A stretch of 64,000 bases of DNA, taken from Bacillus yapensis. GTDB taxonomy: Bacteria; Bacillota; Bacilli; Bacillales; Cytobacillaceae. Location of the stretch: assembly GCF_005280205.1 (NCBI RefSeq), contig NZ_SUND01000023.1:1-64000 (forward strand), in the 5' to 3' direction. The translations under genes were made by a program, and so were the position numbers. Within the stretch, counting starts at the first letter, position 1. Each line of letters starts with the position of its first letter. The notes under the pieces were generated by a model. The model searched no databases. It was given only the letters and a program-made list of their open reading frames with translations, and was not told the origin of the DNA. Below, in pieces: positions 28,149-36,886 of the stretch.

Positions 28149-28199
28149 AATTCTAATCCATCGCTATTCTCCACTAGGAGGTATAATCTTAATTTGTTT

Positions 28200-28493
28200 T
28201 TACATTTCAAGTAGTTCTAAAAACTCTTGTTCGTTAATGATTTTAAGTTTAACACCATTTGTAATATACTTCTCTGCTTTTTTTAATTTCGTACTTTTAG
28301 TTCCCTTAATGAAGTTCTGAAAGTCTTCTAGACCTGCAACAACATAGGTTGTTTTCTTGGTAACATAATCGTTGCATTTTCCACTACGAAGAAGAACCTC
28401 TTTTATTGCTTCTTTTCTCACTAAAAATGATAATTTTCCAGTAAAGACGAACGTTTCATCCTTTAAAGATAGGGACTTGAACTTTCCAGTCAT
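28200..28493 (-). CDS. Stand-alone BRCT-domain protein
   Basis: A 97-residue protein that is essentially one BRCT domain: ETFVFTGKLSFLVRKEAIKE, TKKTTYVVAGLED, GTKSTKLKKAEKYITNG and a final IINEQEFLELL. It resembles the C-terminal BRCT domain of NAD-dependent DNA ligases without the ligase. BRCT domains bind DNA ends or phosphopeptides. It lies next to transposon end copy 2, and its partner is unknown. Confidence 0.85.
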   Translation of the reverse strand: MTGKFKSLSLKDETFVFTGKLSFLVRKEAIKEVLLRSGKCNDYVTKKTTYVVAGLEDFQNFIKGTKSTKLKKAEKYITNGVKLKIINEQEFLELLEM

Positions 28494-28510
28494 ATAATCA
28501 CCAAACTACA

Positions 28511-28879
28511 TTAAACTAACTTATTTCGAATTTTAAATGCTTGAATAAAGACCTGGGCAAACTCTGTACTATTTGAATAATCTAAATCACAAGGATTTCC
28601 GTTATATAGACTAAATCCTGCTTGTACTAGCCATGTAGTTGATCCAGTCAATCCAGCGTGACTTGGTACCATTATTCCTTTATTTTCATCGAATCTCATT
28701 AAAGATACTAGTGGACCGTTATATGGCTTAAAATCACTTTCGTCAATCAACTCGTAAATGTAAGGAACAGCTGCTATATAAATATTTGATTCATATTGAC
28801 TGCTCTTACCAGGTGTAATGCCATAAATCTGCATTAGTTTCTCGAAATTTTCTTTGTGTTCTTCATTAATAAAATACAT
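28511..28879 (-). CDS. Hypothetical protein (DUF6075-like)
   Basis: A 122-residue protein starting MYFINEEHKENFEKLMQIYG. The N-terminal pattern resembles small Bacillus and plasmid proteins of the DUF6075 type, from memory only. Soluble, no signal peptide. It lies 17 bases upstream of the BRCT gene on the same strand, so probably one operon. Confidence 0.6.
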   Translation of the reverse strand: MYFINEEHKENFEKLMQIYGITPGKSSQYESNIYIAAVPYIYELIDESDFKPYNGPLVSLMRFDENKGIMVPSHAGLTGSTTWLVQAGFSLYNGNPCDLDYSNSTEFAQVFIQAFKIRNKLV

Positions 28880-28951
28880 TTAAGTCCCCCCACCAATTGA
28901 TTTAATATGTTTGTTTCCATTAGGAATTTTATTTAATTCAAATTAACAAAA

Positions 28952-29146
28952 CTATTGTTTAGATAGCACCTTGTATTTAGAGTGATTCACAATAGTTCTA
29001 GTATTTTCTAAATTAAGCTCCTTACTGGAATCTAAACTGATTTCAACTAATACACTATTTTCTCTAATCATTGTTACATTTCCTTCAACAGTAATCCCTT
29101 TTCTTGAAAATTGTATCGTATCTCCAATTTTTGCTTTTGTAGACAT
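28952..29146 (-). CDS. DUF2187 (YkvS-like) small protein
   Basis: A 64-residue protein: MSTKAKIGDTIQFSRKGITV, then VEGNVTMIRENSVLVEISLD and ENTRTIVNHSKYKVL. This matches the small SH3-like DUF2187 family common in Bacillus. Function unknown. GGAGTTTGATGTTT precedes the ATG. Confidence 0.75.
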   Translation of the reverse strand: MSTKAKIGDTIQFSRKGITVEGNVTMIRENSVLVEISLDSSKELNLENTRTIVNHSKYKVLSKQ

Positions 29147-29243
29147 AAACATCAAACTCCAATCTCGTAAGTTCTTATATCCAGTTCATTGGTTTCTCTT
29201 CGCAAAAACTACCAACACATTCTCTTTAACTATTTCTCTATGT

Positions 29244-29435
29244 CTATCCAATCTCCACTTTTTGTCCAACGTTTCCCTTTTTAGATTCCTCACTTCTATT
29301 CAGGAGATTCAAACATTGATCGAGCTCCTTTGAATATTGAATTGTTTTTTCATGCGTAAGTCCATATTCAAGACCAGCGCCAATCATTTGTTGACGCTTT
29401 TTTTCTATAGCGCGCATTACCTCGTTATTTTCCAT
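29244..29435 (-). CDS. Spo0E-like aspartyl-phosphate phosphatase
   Basis: A 63-residue protein with IEKKRQQMIGAGLEYGLTHE, then KTIQYSKELDQCLNLL. The SxELD motif is the catalytic signature of Spo0E/YisI/YnzD phosphatases, which remove phosphate from Spo0A~P and delay sporulation. GAAGGAGAAG precedes the chosen start. A plasmid copy could bias the host away from sporulation (inference). Confidence 0.82.
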   Translation of the reverse strand: MENNEVMRAIEKKRQQMIGAGLEYGLTHEKTIQYSKELDQCLNLLNRSEESKKGNVGQKVEIG

Positions 29436-29507
29436 CTTTAATATCACTTCTCCTTCTAAATGCATGAAAGTCATCGCTCATTGATGTAATTCATGTAGAG
29501 AATAAGC

Positions 29508-29825
29508 TTAAAACGGAAGCGGCCCTTCATATTCGTTCAATATATGAAAGTTGGAAATACGGGAAGGATTAATAATGTCACCATTTGAAATATCGACTAA
29601 GGCATATCCAAATTCCGAACGTAACTTTTCTAATGAATCCTGGTAGATCCCTTTAATTTTGCTAATTTCCTCAGCATTATAGGGTAACTTTCCCACTGTT
29701 TGTTGATTTTTCCATAAAAATAAAGCCCGTATAATTGTACAAAAATTAATTAATATATCACTAGATTCAACTTTAAGTGCAAGGATCACACTATTTCCCA
29801 TAAGAATCTTCTGGAATTTATACAT
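29508..29825 (-). CDS. Hypothetical protein
   Basis: A 105-residue soluble protein (MYKFQKILMGNSVILALKVE ... NEYEGPLPF). No family recognised. Its start is 2 bases past the stop of the regulator gene upstream, so it is translationally coupled to it. Confidence 0.6.
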   Translation of the reverse strand: MYKFQKILMGNSVILALKVESSDILINFCTIIRALFLWKNQQTVGKLPYNAEEISKIKGIYQDSLEKLRSEFGYALVDISNGDIINPSRISNFHILNEYEGPLPF

Positions 29826-29827
29826 GG

Positions 29828-30787
29828 TTAAAAACCCTCTTTCTGAATTGATTTCACTCCACGTACAACAGCTTCAATTAATTGTTCTTGCGTTGTCATA
29901 GAACGGAGATTAGCCAACTTCTCCACTTCTGCGTGCAGTTCATTCGGTAGATGAATATACTGACTAACTATTCCTGATTCTAATTTCACTTCACCATTTA
30001 AGTAATGTATTTCACCCTCAATTACATAACGTTGCAAGAGGTCAAAATACTCTTTATTTAATTTCACCCTTGCTTGACGGCAGCGCACCAGGTAGTCCCC
30101 TTCAGCTCGTTCAAAAACTTGAATATTTTTCGGGCCTAATTCACTGATTAATTCATATAAAAGGTCATAAGTTATATGCTCGCTTTTTCTTGGAATCGGT
30201 AAACGGAATACGATAAATCCCTTTTTTGGATTGTATGGTTTATGTGGCCACTCGTCCGATGTTAACAGTATTTCTTGTTCATCCGGATGGATCAATCCTC
30301 CATCAGCTTTCAAAAGAGTAATAGTAGATGTATTTACTATTCTTACCGTTTCATCATGATAAGGAATAAGGTCAAACAGTCGCATACGATTCTTATATAA
30401 ATGAAGCTTTTCTCCATATTTAGCAATGCTCTTATGTGTTCTAGTGTGAAGATGCTCTTTGAAGTCGATACAATCTTTTTCATTGAATCGTCTTTCAGTT
30501 TTATTTCCAATTTGAACAAGTTTACTATCAATTTTCTCTGCAAGAGCTAAACTATTAAGATATTGAGGTGTAACACCGACAATTTGAGCTGCTTTACGTA
30601 AAGAAATTCCTTCTAATTTCAGTTTTTCTTTTGCCCTTTTTACTTCATCTTCAGAAAAGCGGTATCCACCATCCCTTCTAAACGTATCTTGATTCGCTGG
30701 CGATAGAACTCCAATTTTAATAAGATAGCGCACTTGGCGTTCCGTACGATCAAGTTCTTTTGATGCTTGTGAAAGTGTAAGATACAT
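29828..30787 (-). CDS. MerR-like HTH DNA-binding protein, plasmid-type
   Basis: A 319-residue protein. The N-terminal 60 residues form a winged HTH (LTLSQASKELDRTERQVRYL, then GGYRFSEDEVKRAKEKLKL), followed by a second HTH-like segment (GISLRKAAQIVGVTPQYLNS). The C-terminal 40 residues (HAEVEKLANLRSMTTQEQLI) look like a ribbon-helix-helix or coiled element. Two DNA-binding modules suggest a plasmid control or partition-type protein, but no such family was recognised. Confidence 0.65.
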   Translation of the reverse strand: MYLTLSQASKELDRTERQVRYLIKIGVLSPANQDTFRRDGGYRFSEDEVKRAKEKLKLEGISLRKAAQIVGVTPQYLNSLALAEKIDSKLVQIGNKTERRFNEKDCIDFKEHLHTRTHKSIAKYGEKLHLYKNRMRLFDLIPYHDETVRIVNTSTITLLKADGGLIHPDEQEILLTSDEWPHKPYNPKKGFIVFRLPIPRKSEHITYDLLYELISELGPKNIQVFERAEGDYLVRCRQARVKLNKEYFDLLQRYVIEGEIHYLNGEVKLESGIVSQYIHLPNELHAEVEKLANLRSMTTQEQLIEAVVRGVKSIQKEGF

Positions 30788-30815
30788 GGCTTTTCCCTCT
30801 CTTTATCCGTGCAAT

Positions 30816-31115
30816 TTAATATAAATTCGTTACTACCTCTTTAGGGTATAAATAATCTAAATCGACTAGATCAGTTCTATCATACACAGGAATATAACAT
30901 TCATCCCCGAGCCCATATACGCTAAATACATATCCTGCTGGTTCTTCATTTTGCTCAACAGGGAAACCTAACAATGCTGTTCTAGTTTCCGATAGAAAAA
31001 CCCGCTTTTCGTCCTTCCCTAAGGAAAGATTGTGCCACTCATTACCGTCGAAGTACGGCTTTTCAAAGAAGATAACTGCCTCTAATGTAATAAATAAAAT
31101 AGGTGTATTTGTCAT
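30816..31115 (-). CDS. Hypothetical protein
   Basis: A 99-residue acidic soluble protein (MTNTPILFITLEAVIFFEKP ... YLYPKEVVTNLY). AAAGGAGATATAAT precedes the start. Unknown function; same strand and close to the HTH gene. Confidence 0.6.
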   Translation of the reverse strand: MTNTPILFITLEAVIFFEKPYFDGNEWHNLSLGKDEKRVFLSETRTALLGFPVEQNEEPAGYVFSVYGLGDECYIPVYDRTDLVDLDYLYPKEVVTNLY

Positions 31116-31187
31116 ATTATATCTCCTTTTAGTTCCACATATATAATAGAAGAAACTAGGGAGAAAATCTCCCTAAGATCCTTAAAT

Positions 31188-31787
31188 CTATTTTGAAAGT
31201 AACGCTCTTGCTTCTTCTTCCGTATCGCAAAGAAGATGGAATCGATTAGCTTTCAAATTGTAGTATTTAACTTGTTTAGTAACGGAAAGCTCAAATACGT
31301 GCTTCGATGCGGAAGTTGATTTCCCGATAATAACTTTCTTCACTTTATCACCAACAGGAAGATATGCATTGTCACCCACGCTCCACTCCTTCATTTCCTT
31401 CATAACAGCGGGACGTTCATTCCAAACAGTACCTATTAGCGATTCATCAACTACGGCTTCTAATCCAATGGGAACAATATTTAATTTTCTTCCATCACTT
31501 AACGCTATAGATACCGGATGCTTTCTTGATAACTTAACTTCAAAAATATAACCTAATTCTCCATTATAACGAATCATTCTTCCAGGCTCGCAATCCTCTT
31601 GACTTAATGTCAAACCATCTGTAATCGAGTAGCGATATCTAGGGAATTTTTCTTGCATCTGAGCAATAACTTGCGGTTCAGCTAGTTTCAATGTTTCTTG
31701 ATCACTAGCTCCTATTGGTGTAAAGACGGTAACTTGAATTGGCATTAACTCTAATCGTACCGTTTTTTTCATCAACTTCATATTCAT
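31188..31787 (-). CDS. Hypothetical protein
   Basis: About 199 residues, beta-rich (ITDGLTLSQEDCEPGRMIRY, EVKLSRKHPVSIALSDGRKL). Three ATGs lie close together after AGGAGGAATGAAT; the first is too close to the ribosome site, so the second or third is preferred. No family recognised. Confidence 0.65.
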   Translation of the reverse strand: MNMKLMKKTVRLELMPIQVTVFTPIGASDQETLKLAEPQVIAQMQEKFPRYRYSITDGLTLSQEDCEPGRMIRYNGELGYIFEVKLSRKHPVSIALSDGRKLNIVPIGLEAVVDESLIGTVWNERPAVMKEMKEWSVGDNAYLPVGDKVKKVIIGKSTSASKHVFELSVTKQVKYYNLKANRFHLLCDTEEEARALLSK

Positions 31788-31822
31788 ATTCATTCCTCCT
31801 AGTGTGTGTTGTTACTTATTAT

Positions 31823-31958
31823 CTAGTGCATATCCTGTGTTTTTAAATCTACAATCACTTCCTCGAATGATTTTAGATTTACAAGAGGCAAAATGTATTT
31901 TGAGAATAACTCTATATATTGGTGACCCTTCATGGTGTACTCAAACAGCTATCTTCAT
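31823..31958 (-). pseudogene. Short gene broken by one base, or coupled mini-ORFs
   Basis: After a strong site AAAGGAGGTTTCAAC the ATG at 31958 gives only MKIAV before TGA. One base later the frame continues EYTMKGHQYIELFSKYILPL and VNLKSFEEVIVDLKTQDMH to a stop at 31823. Either a single extra T broke a 44-residue gene, or a leader peptide precedes a 36-residue protein starting at 31933. The surrounding 31788-32141 has nothing else. Confidence 0.4.
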
Positions 31959-32141
31959 GTTGAAACCTCCTTTCTTAGTTCAGATTGAAATACTTATTGT
32001 AGTCCTTAATGTAAGGAACGACCTACCTACTTTAAGAATTGTTAAAAGGGATTTCTTAGTGTAGAAGAATAATAAAGTTGTTTAAGTTTCGAAATGCAAC
32101 TCAACATTCATTAAGTTTCATATTAGCTTCGGAATGTGCCA

Positions 32142-32405
32142 TTAGTTTACTAGTTTTCCCTTAGAATTTTTCCATGAAAAAGGAGAAGAAAACCTATATT
32201 TTCTATATTTTCCTGATTCAACTTCATAGTTATAATGCCGTTCATATTTTTCAGTGGAAGTCTCTTTATCCTTTTTCATAATTGTGACTTCTCCAGTAAA
32301 ATCAGGATAATTAGAAACAAAAAGCTGCATTACCTTATTATTTTTTTCTTCTTTCTCAACTTCTGTTATAAAAGCCATTCTGTTTGTAATCATTTTAACG
32401 TACAT
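32142..32405 (-). CDS. Hypothetical protein
   Basis: An 87-residue basic, Lys-rich protein (VEKEEKNNKVMQLFVSNYPD ... SPFSWKNSKGKLVN). GAAAAGGCGG precedes the start region. No family recognised. Confidence 0.55.
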   Translation of the reverse strand: MYVKMITNRMAFITEVEKEEKNNKVMQLFVSNYPDFTGEVTIMKKDKETSTEKYERHYNYEVESGKYRKYRFSSPFSWKNSKGKLVN

Positions 32406-32459
32406 TTTTTCACCGCCTTTTCTTACTGAACTTCATCGTTCTTTATCGAAACATATCTA

Positions 32460-32627
32460 TCATTTTGTTCGTTTCGCTTTGTTGAATCGCGCTCTGAACC
32501 GTTCTAAAACCCAGTCCCTTTCGTAATGGTTTTCATCTGCAACTTCATCACAAGTCTGTATTACTTCTTCTACGAGTTCATCAATACGTTTAATCGCTTG
32601 TTTATAGAGCGTACTTTCATCTGTCAT
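32460..32627 (-). CDS. Small hypothetical protein
   Basis: A 55-residue helical, charged protein: MTDESTLYKQAIKRIDELVE, then EVIQTCDEVADENHYERDWV, ending RFNKAKRTK. AAAGGAAGTGAAAAC precedes the ATG. It follows the RelE-like gene on the same strand by about 130 bases. Confidence 0.6.
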   Translation of the reverse strand: MTDESTLYKQAIKRIDELVEEVIQTCDEVADENHYERDWVLERFRARFNKAKRTK

Positions 32628-32755
32628 GTTTTCACTTCCTTTGCTAATCTAGTACAAAATCAACAGCTAGAAATAAGGGTTTTAACCTTTGCATTTTTTA
32701 AATCTGTACCTTGCTTCAAAGACCTCAATCAATTATTCCATGAGACTTCCTTCCA

Positions 32756-33049
32756 TTAAGCTGCAAACCATTCTTCAGGATTACAAGAGTAGGACTTTGA
32801 ATCACGATTTTCTACTTTACCAATGTAAATCACCTTATCGTTATCATCGATTTTATAGAATACTCTTGCTCTTTTACATTTCACACGCTTCACTTCTTTA
32901 TTTCGGTTTAAGCCGCCGTACTGAAGGGAAGTAGGACGCGGGTCTTCAGAAAGTACCCTAATCGCCTCTTCGATCATTGCCTTCTCCTTTTTATTAAACT
33001 TTGATAATTCCTTTTCTACTCTTCTAGACGAAAATTTTACAAGATACAT
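32756..33049 (-). CDS. RelE/ParE-superfamily toxin
   Basis: A 97-residue protein starting MYLVKFSSRRVEKELSKFNK with KAMIEEAIRVLSEDPRP and KCKRARVFYKIDDNDKVIYI, the usual RelE layout: basic fold, Arg-Val-Phe-Tyr-Lys strand, C-terminal aromatic residues. AGAGGAGTATAAA supports the start. Such toxins cleave mRNA at the ribosome or inhibit gyrase. No antitoxin gene is recognised directly beside it, so it may be solitary. Confidence 0.75.
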   Translation of the reverse strand: MYLVKFSSRRVEKELSKFNKKEKAMIEEAIRVLSEDPRPTSLQYGGLNRNKEVKRVKCKRARVFYKIDDNDKVIYIGKVENRDSKSYSCNPEEWFAA

Positions 33050-33547
33050 TTTATATACTCCTCTCATATTTATTTATGCTGTATCTACTGCTTTCGACAA
33101 ATTTAAGTATTTTATCTTTTTAGTAGAGATAAAGAGGTTCTTATTTTTTACAAGGACGATTTGAAAAATATGGAATATTTACTCCGTATGAAATTCAGCT
33201 TCTGTGATTTCTGGAACCGATTGAAATTTTCTTATACTGCCACCACCTTATAACCATTTATTTCAAATTTCGTGGATTATATACATTATATACATATATA
33301 TGTATATCGTAATATCTTGACTAAATATTACCACCTCTTCGCTGGAAATACAACCCATAATTTAATTAAAATATATAAAAAATTACAACATGGTATATAA
33401 CCTTTAAAAATATAACATTTTTCTATGTTTTATCTTCTTTGATAGTGGTTTAATTAAATATAGGAGATTATAACTTTGTTATTTTATTATTTATTTAAAT
33501 TGTAAATATATTACATAATTAATCTAAACTTATAAAGGAGTAGGAAA
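33050..33547. other. AT-rich intergenic region with palindromic operator
   Basis: No gene. It contains the perfect 20-bp palindrome ATATACATATATATGTATAT at 33288-33307, midway between the divergent RelE-like and recombinase genes. The same motif appears before three other genes (54551, 55487, 57203). Confidence 0.6.
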
Positions 33548-34663
33548 ATGACAGAAATTGGTTTTCGAAGAAATTTTGAACTCGCACTTTCAAAAGGAGA
33601 ATATTGGAAAAACAAAAAACTATTTCATGAAATAGAAAAATATGGATTTTCGAATATTAATTGGACTGAAATACCAGATGATGTTCTTTTGTACATTTTT
33701 ATTCACGATCAACCTACTATCGGGGAAAAACGGAAAAATACTACTAAAAAAGAATATTTACGTGACTTAAATCAATTACTATCTTATCTATATAATCCCG
33801 CAAACAATCTACCTTCTTTGAGAGAGCTGAAACCTGAAGACCTTCTTGGTTATCAGCGATACCTGGAAGGAAAATATAAAAAGACCACACTTTTACGCAA
33901 AACATCAGTGGTGAAACATTTCTTCCGATATTTAGCAAGTAAGGAAATACTAAATCGGGATATAACGTTGCAGCTAAAGAGGCCTAAAACAAAATACGAA
34001 GAGCTGGTTAATCGAGATCTATTTAATCATGAAGTAAGTCAACTCCTGGAACATTTTAAAATGACAGATTGGTTTGCTTATTCTATGGTTTTTTCGTTGG
34101 TGACAACAGGTATGCGTATAATGGAGTTTTCTACTGCTAAATGGAGAAATCTTCGTTATGAAGAAAGAGTGGGTCTTCATGTCTTAACGGTACTAGGTAA
34201 AGGGGATAAAGAAAGAGACATAATTATATTTGATGATGTATTGGAAGTAATCAAAGAAAACCGTAGAAGAAAGAATCTAAATGACACCGTAGGGGCTCTG
34301 GATGATACAGCATTCTTTCCTAAATCGGATGGAACTCATTACAATAGTACGTATCTTAGTAATGAATTCACAAGATTAGTTAGCAATGCCCCCTTTGATT
34401 TCATAAAGGATCGTTTTGTAAAAGAGGAGCTTTCAGCCGGTGAAGGAAAGCATATCAAATATAGAATTACACCTCACACCTGCCGGCACTATACAGCAGC
34501 CTTTTTCATGGATAAAGGAATTGATTTAAAATCCATTCAAGATTTGCTAGGTCATGCGTCCATGCATACAACGGACAGATATTTAAGAAGGAAACGGAGT
34601 ATAGAACAGCATGCTGCAGTAAAATTAGGAGAAAAATCATTTATCAATTCATTAACAAACTGA
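33548..34663 (+). CDS. Tyrosine recombinase (XerC/integrase family)
   Basis: A 371-residue recombinase: N-terminal SAM-like domain (about 60-150), catalytic domain with TTGMRIMEFSTAKWRNL (first Arg), TPHTCRHYTAAFFMDKGID (His-x-x-Arg) and IQDLLGHASMHTTDRYLRRK (His and the Tyr nucleophile). AAAGGAGTAGGAAA precedes the start. It could resolve plasmid multimers or integrate an element; no attachment core was identified. Confidence 0.92.
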   Translation: MTEIGFRRNFELALSKGEYWKNKKLFHEIEKYGFSNINWTEIPDDVLLYIFIHDQPTIGEKRKNTTKKEYLRDLNQLLSYLYNPANNLPSLRELKPEDLLGYQRYLEGKYKKTTLLRKTSVVKHFFRYLASKEILNRDITLQLKRPKTKYEELVNRDLFNHEVSQLLEHFKMTDWFAYSMVFSLVTTGMRIMEFSTAKWRNLRYEERVGLHVLTVLGKGDKERDIIIFDDVLEVIKENRRRKNLNDTVGALDDTAFFPKSDGTHYNSTYLSNEFTRLVSNAPFDFIKDRFVKEELSAGEGKHIKYRITPHTCRHYTAAFFMDKGIDLKSIQDLLGHASMHTTDRYLRRKRSIEQHAAVKLGEKSFINSLTN

Positions 34664-34787
34664 CAGAGGATACACTAATACACTAACAAAAGGAGCATTC
34701 GAATCTAATCGTCTGCACCTTTTTCTAAATTTATTCTTATTACGTCTATGGTAGATGAATTTCAAAAAAATAGTGCGGCTATAAAAT

Positions 34788-34886
34788 GGGGTAGCATCAG
34801 GAAAACACGGATTTACAACGTTAAGGAAATTCTCATATAAAAAAGCCTAATTTCTCAAAATATATGCTGAGAAATTAGGCTTTTTT
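34788..34886 (+). repeat. Tn3-family terminal repeat (type 2, copy 3) plus subterminal hairpin
   Basis: GGGGTAGCATCAGGAAAACA, then CGGATTTACAACGTTAAG (38 bases to 34825), then GGAAATTCTCATATAAAAAA and the hairpin CCTAATTTCTCA/TGAGAAATTAGG with T tract. It is homologous over about 100 bases to copy 2 at 27935-28034 but faces the opposite way, with the element body to the right. Confidence 0.8.
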
Positions 34887-34994
34887 CGTTACCTCTTTAA
34901 AGCGCGATTGTTTAATAACATTTCCTTTCAAACAACTTACAAGGAGATAGAACTTTTTTTCCCTAACTGAATATTTATGTATGATCTGAATTGT

Positions 34995-35657
34995 CTATTC
35001 TTTCCAAAGATCTATACCATAAACTTTGTTATCATTTTCATCAACTACCAGAATTACCCTTCCGAAATAAGAAATAAAACTTCTAATAAACGGAGAATAC
35101 TGTAATTCATTATTTGCATACCACCCATAAGGAACAAGTGGAAGAAAGTTACTTTTTTCAAGATAAGTAGAGAAAAGGAAGGTAGCTAATTCTTCAACTT
35201 CTTTTGATAAGAGTGGTTGAATCTTTTCCTTATTAACTAGAAAGTATTTTAAATTCTTTTTGAGAGTAGAATTACTTGAAATTCTCTCCTTATATAGTTC
35301 TCTAAAAATGGTAACTGCAACATTATCTGATGATTGACCTAGAAACTTTTCTTTAGATGCCTTTTTAACTTTAGAAAGATTAATATAACTGACTTTATCG
35401 TCTTCATATTGTAGTAATACTTTTTCATAATGTGGGGCAATTTCTTGTATTATTTGTTGAAGAATCTCATTGTTTGGTACCGGAATAACTGTAACAAATG
35501 TATCATCATTACCTAGTAGTATAGATGATAAAAAAAATTGACAAATTGTACTTATTTCATTTGATTCTGGTGGTTTGATTCTCTCAACTCTAATATTTTG
35601 ATTTGCCACTGAAAAATTCATCTTTGGTGGTTCAATCTCAATAAGCCAGTGTAACAT
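34995..35657 (-). CDS. Hypothetical protein
   Basis: A 220-residue soluble protein (MLHWLIEIEPPKMNFSVANQ ... NKVYGIDLWKE). AAGAGGTGTCGATA supports this ATG over an upstream GTG. No family recognised. It lies 30 bases downstream of the secreted-protein gene, so probably co-transcribed. Confidence 0.6.
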   Translation of the reverse strand: MLHWLIEIEPPKMNFSVANQNIRVERIKPPESNEISTICQFFLSSILLGNDDTFVTVIPVPNNEILQQIIQEIAPHYEKVLLQYEDDKVSYINLSKVKKASKEKFLGQSSDNVAVTIFRELYKERISSNSTLKKNLKYFLVNKEKIQPLLSKEVEELATFLFSTYLEKSNFLPLVPYGWYANNELQYSPFIRSFISYFGRVILVVDENDNKVYGIDLWKE

Positions 35658-35687
35658 TATCGACACCTCTTACTCTAATACAATATT

Positions 35688-36404
35688 TTACCACGAAATA
35701 TCGTAATCTTTAGAGAATTTTTCTAAGTAATACGAACCATATCTACCAATAGCTGTTCCATGAACAGATGCACTATATTTATCTTTAAACGACAAAATTA
35801 CCTCTCTTGAATTTGACCATGTAGTAGTTGCTGGATTTAAAAAACTTGTCATATCCGCTTCCCAAAACCATATACCATCTTGATAAAAATTCATTTCTAA
35901 GTATGCTTCGCTAATAAAATCTGCTACAACACTTGTTTGAGTACAAGTAAATAGTCTCTTGGTTTTCGCAAAAGTACAAGTTATTGTGGCAACACCTTCG
36001 GGTGATCTTGCTTGAACGCTGCTTTTAAGGACTCCTGTATTATTATTTATTTCTTCTATTATTGGTGTTATTTCTGTTTGTAAAATTCGATTTATCTCTT
36101 CTTCATCATCTTTAGCAGTTATTAGTTTATCTTCTAACTCAGCAAATTCATTATCATTTAAATACTCCCTTAGAAAATCTGTCTGATTTTTCTCTGTATT
36201 CCTATACATCATATTATCATTACTCTCATAATAAAAATAAACTTCCTCTAGTACCGTGGTTGTATCGTTGTCTAGATTATCTTGATTATTAGTCGATTCA
36301 TCATTTAACGAATCATTATCTAGACTCGCGGCATTACTTATTTGTGATGGAAATGTAAGGCAACATCCAATCAATAATACTATTAATAGTTTTCTAAACT
36401 TCAT
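35688..36404 (-). CDS. Secreted hypothetical protein
   Basis: 238 residues with a clear signal peptide (MKFRKLLIVLLIGCCLTFPS, AASLDN cleavage region), then an Asn/Asp-rich acidic linker, then a beta-rich C-terminal domain with TCTFAKTKRLFTCTQ and HGTAIGRYGSYYLEKFSKDY. The two Cys in the TCTFAKTKRLFTCT hairpin could pair. AGGAGG precedes the start. Function unknown; it may form a pair with the cytosolic gene downstream. Confidence 0.7.
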   Translation of the reverse strand: MKFRKLLIVLLIGCCLTFPSQISNAASLDNDSLNDESTNNQDNLDNDTTTVLEEVYFYYESNDNMMYRNTEKNQTDFLREYLNDNEFAELEDKLITAKDDEEEINRILQTEITPIIEEINNNTGVLKSSVQARSPEGVATITCTFAKTKRLFTCTQTSVVADFISEAYLEMNFYQDGIWFWEADMTSFLNPATTTWSNSREVILSFKDKYSASVHGTAIGRYGSYYLEKFSKDYDISW

Positions 36405-36886
36405 ACATTATCTCCTCCTAAAAATGATGTAAAAACATTTCATCGATACTTCCTATTCTTTCCATTACCATTATAAGGCAAATTGAAATTTAATGCGTCT
36501 ATTTATTCAAAATATTAATTAAATTCTATTATTTCAAAATCGATATTTTAATAGTTAATTTTCTATGCAAGAAGATTTGCTGATTTTTTAACGCTTTATT
36601 GTAAATTAAACAAATTGCTTATCTCTGTACAATTCCGCTATTAACCATGATTTTATCAGTCTCCTACACTTGTAATAAGATTAAAAAAATACTTTTGTTT
36701 GAAAGTATATGTATTTGCTATCAATAGTTCAATTGAAACTTGAAAATGTCATTTTAATAAATATTTCTTCATCCGTACTTAATTTACTCCTATTCTCGTC
36801 ATCCAAATTAACTCTATTTTCCTAATTAATCTATTGAATAATTGGTCATCCAATTTGATCACTCCTCCAAATTTATAAATATAGAA
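36405..36886. other. Intergenic region, no gene
   Basis: An AT-rich stretch of about 480 bases. It contains the short dispersed repeat copy CTTTATTGTAAATTAAACAA ... TTATCTCTGTAC (about 36594-36630) also seen at about 8863-8905. No supported ORF. Confidence 0.5.

Noticed and set aside
28034..34788. 28035-34787 as a single transposon bounded by the type 2 repeats
   Set aside because: Both repeats have their GGGG outer ends facing this block, the reverse of what a transposon occupying it would show.
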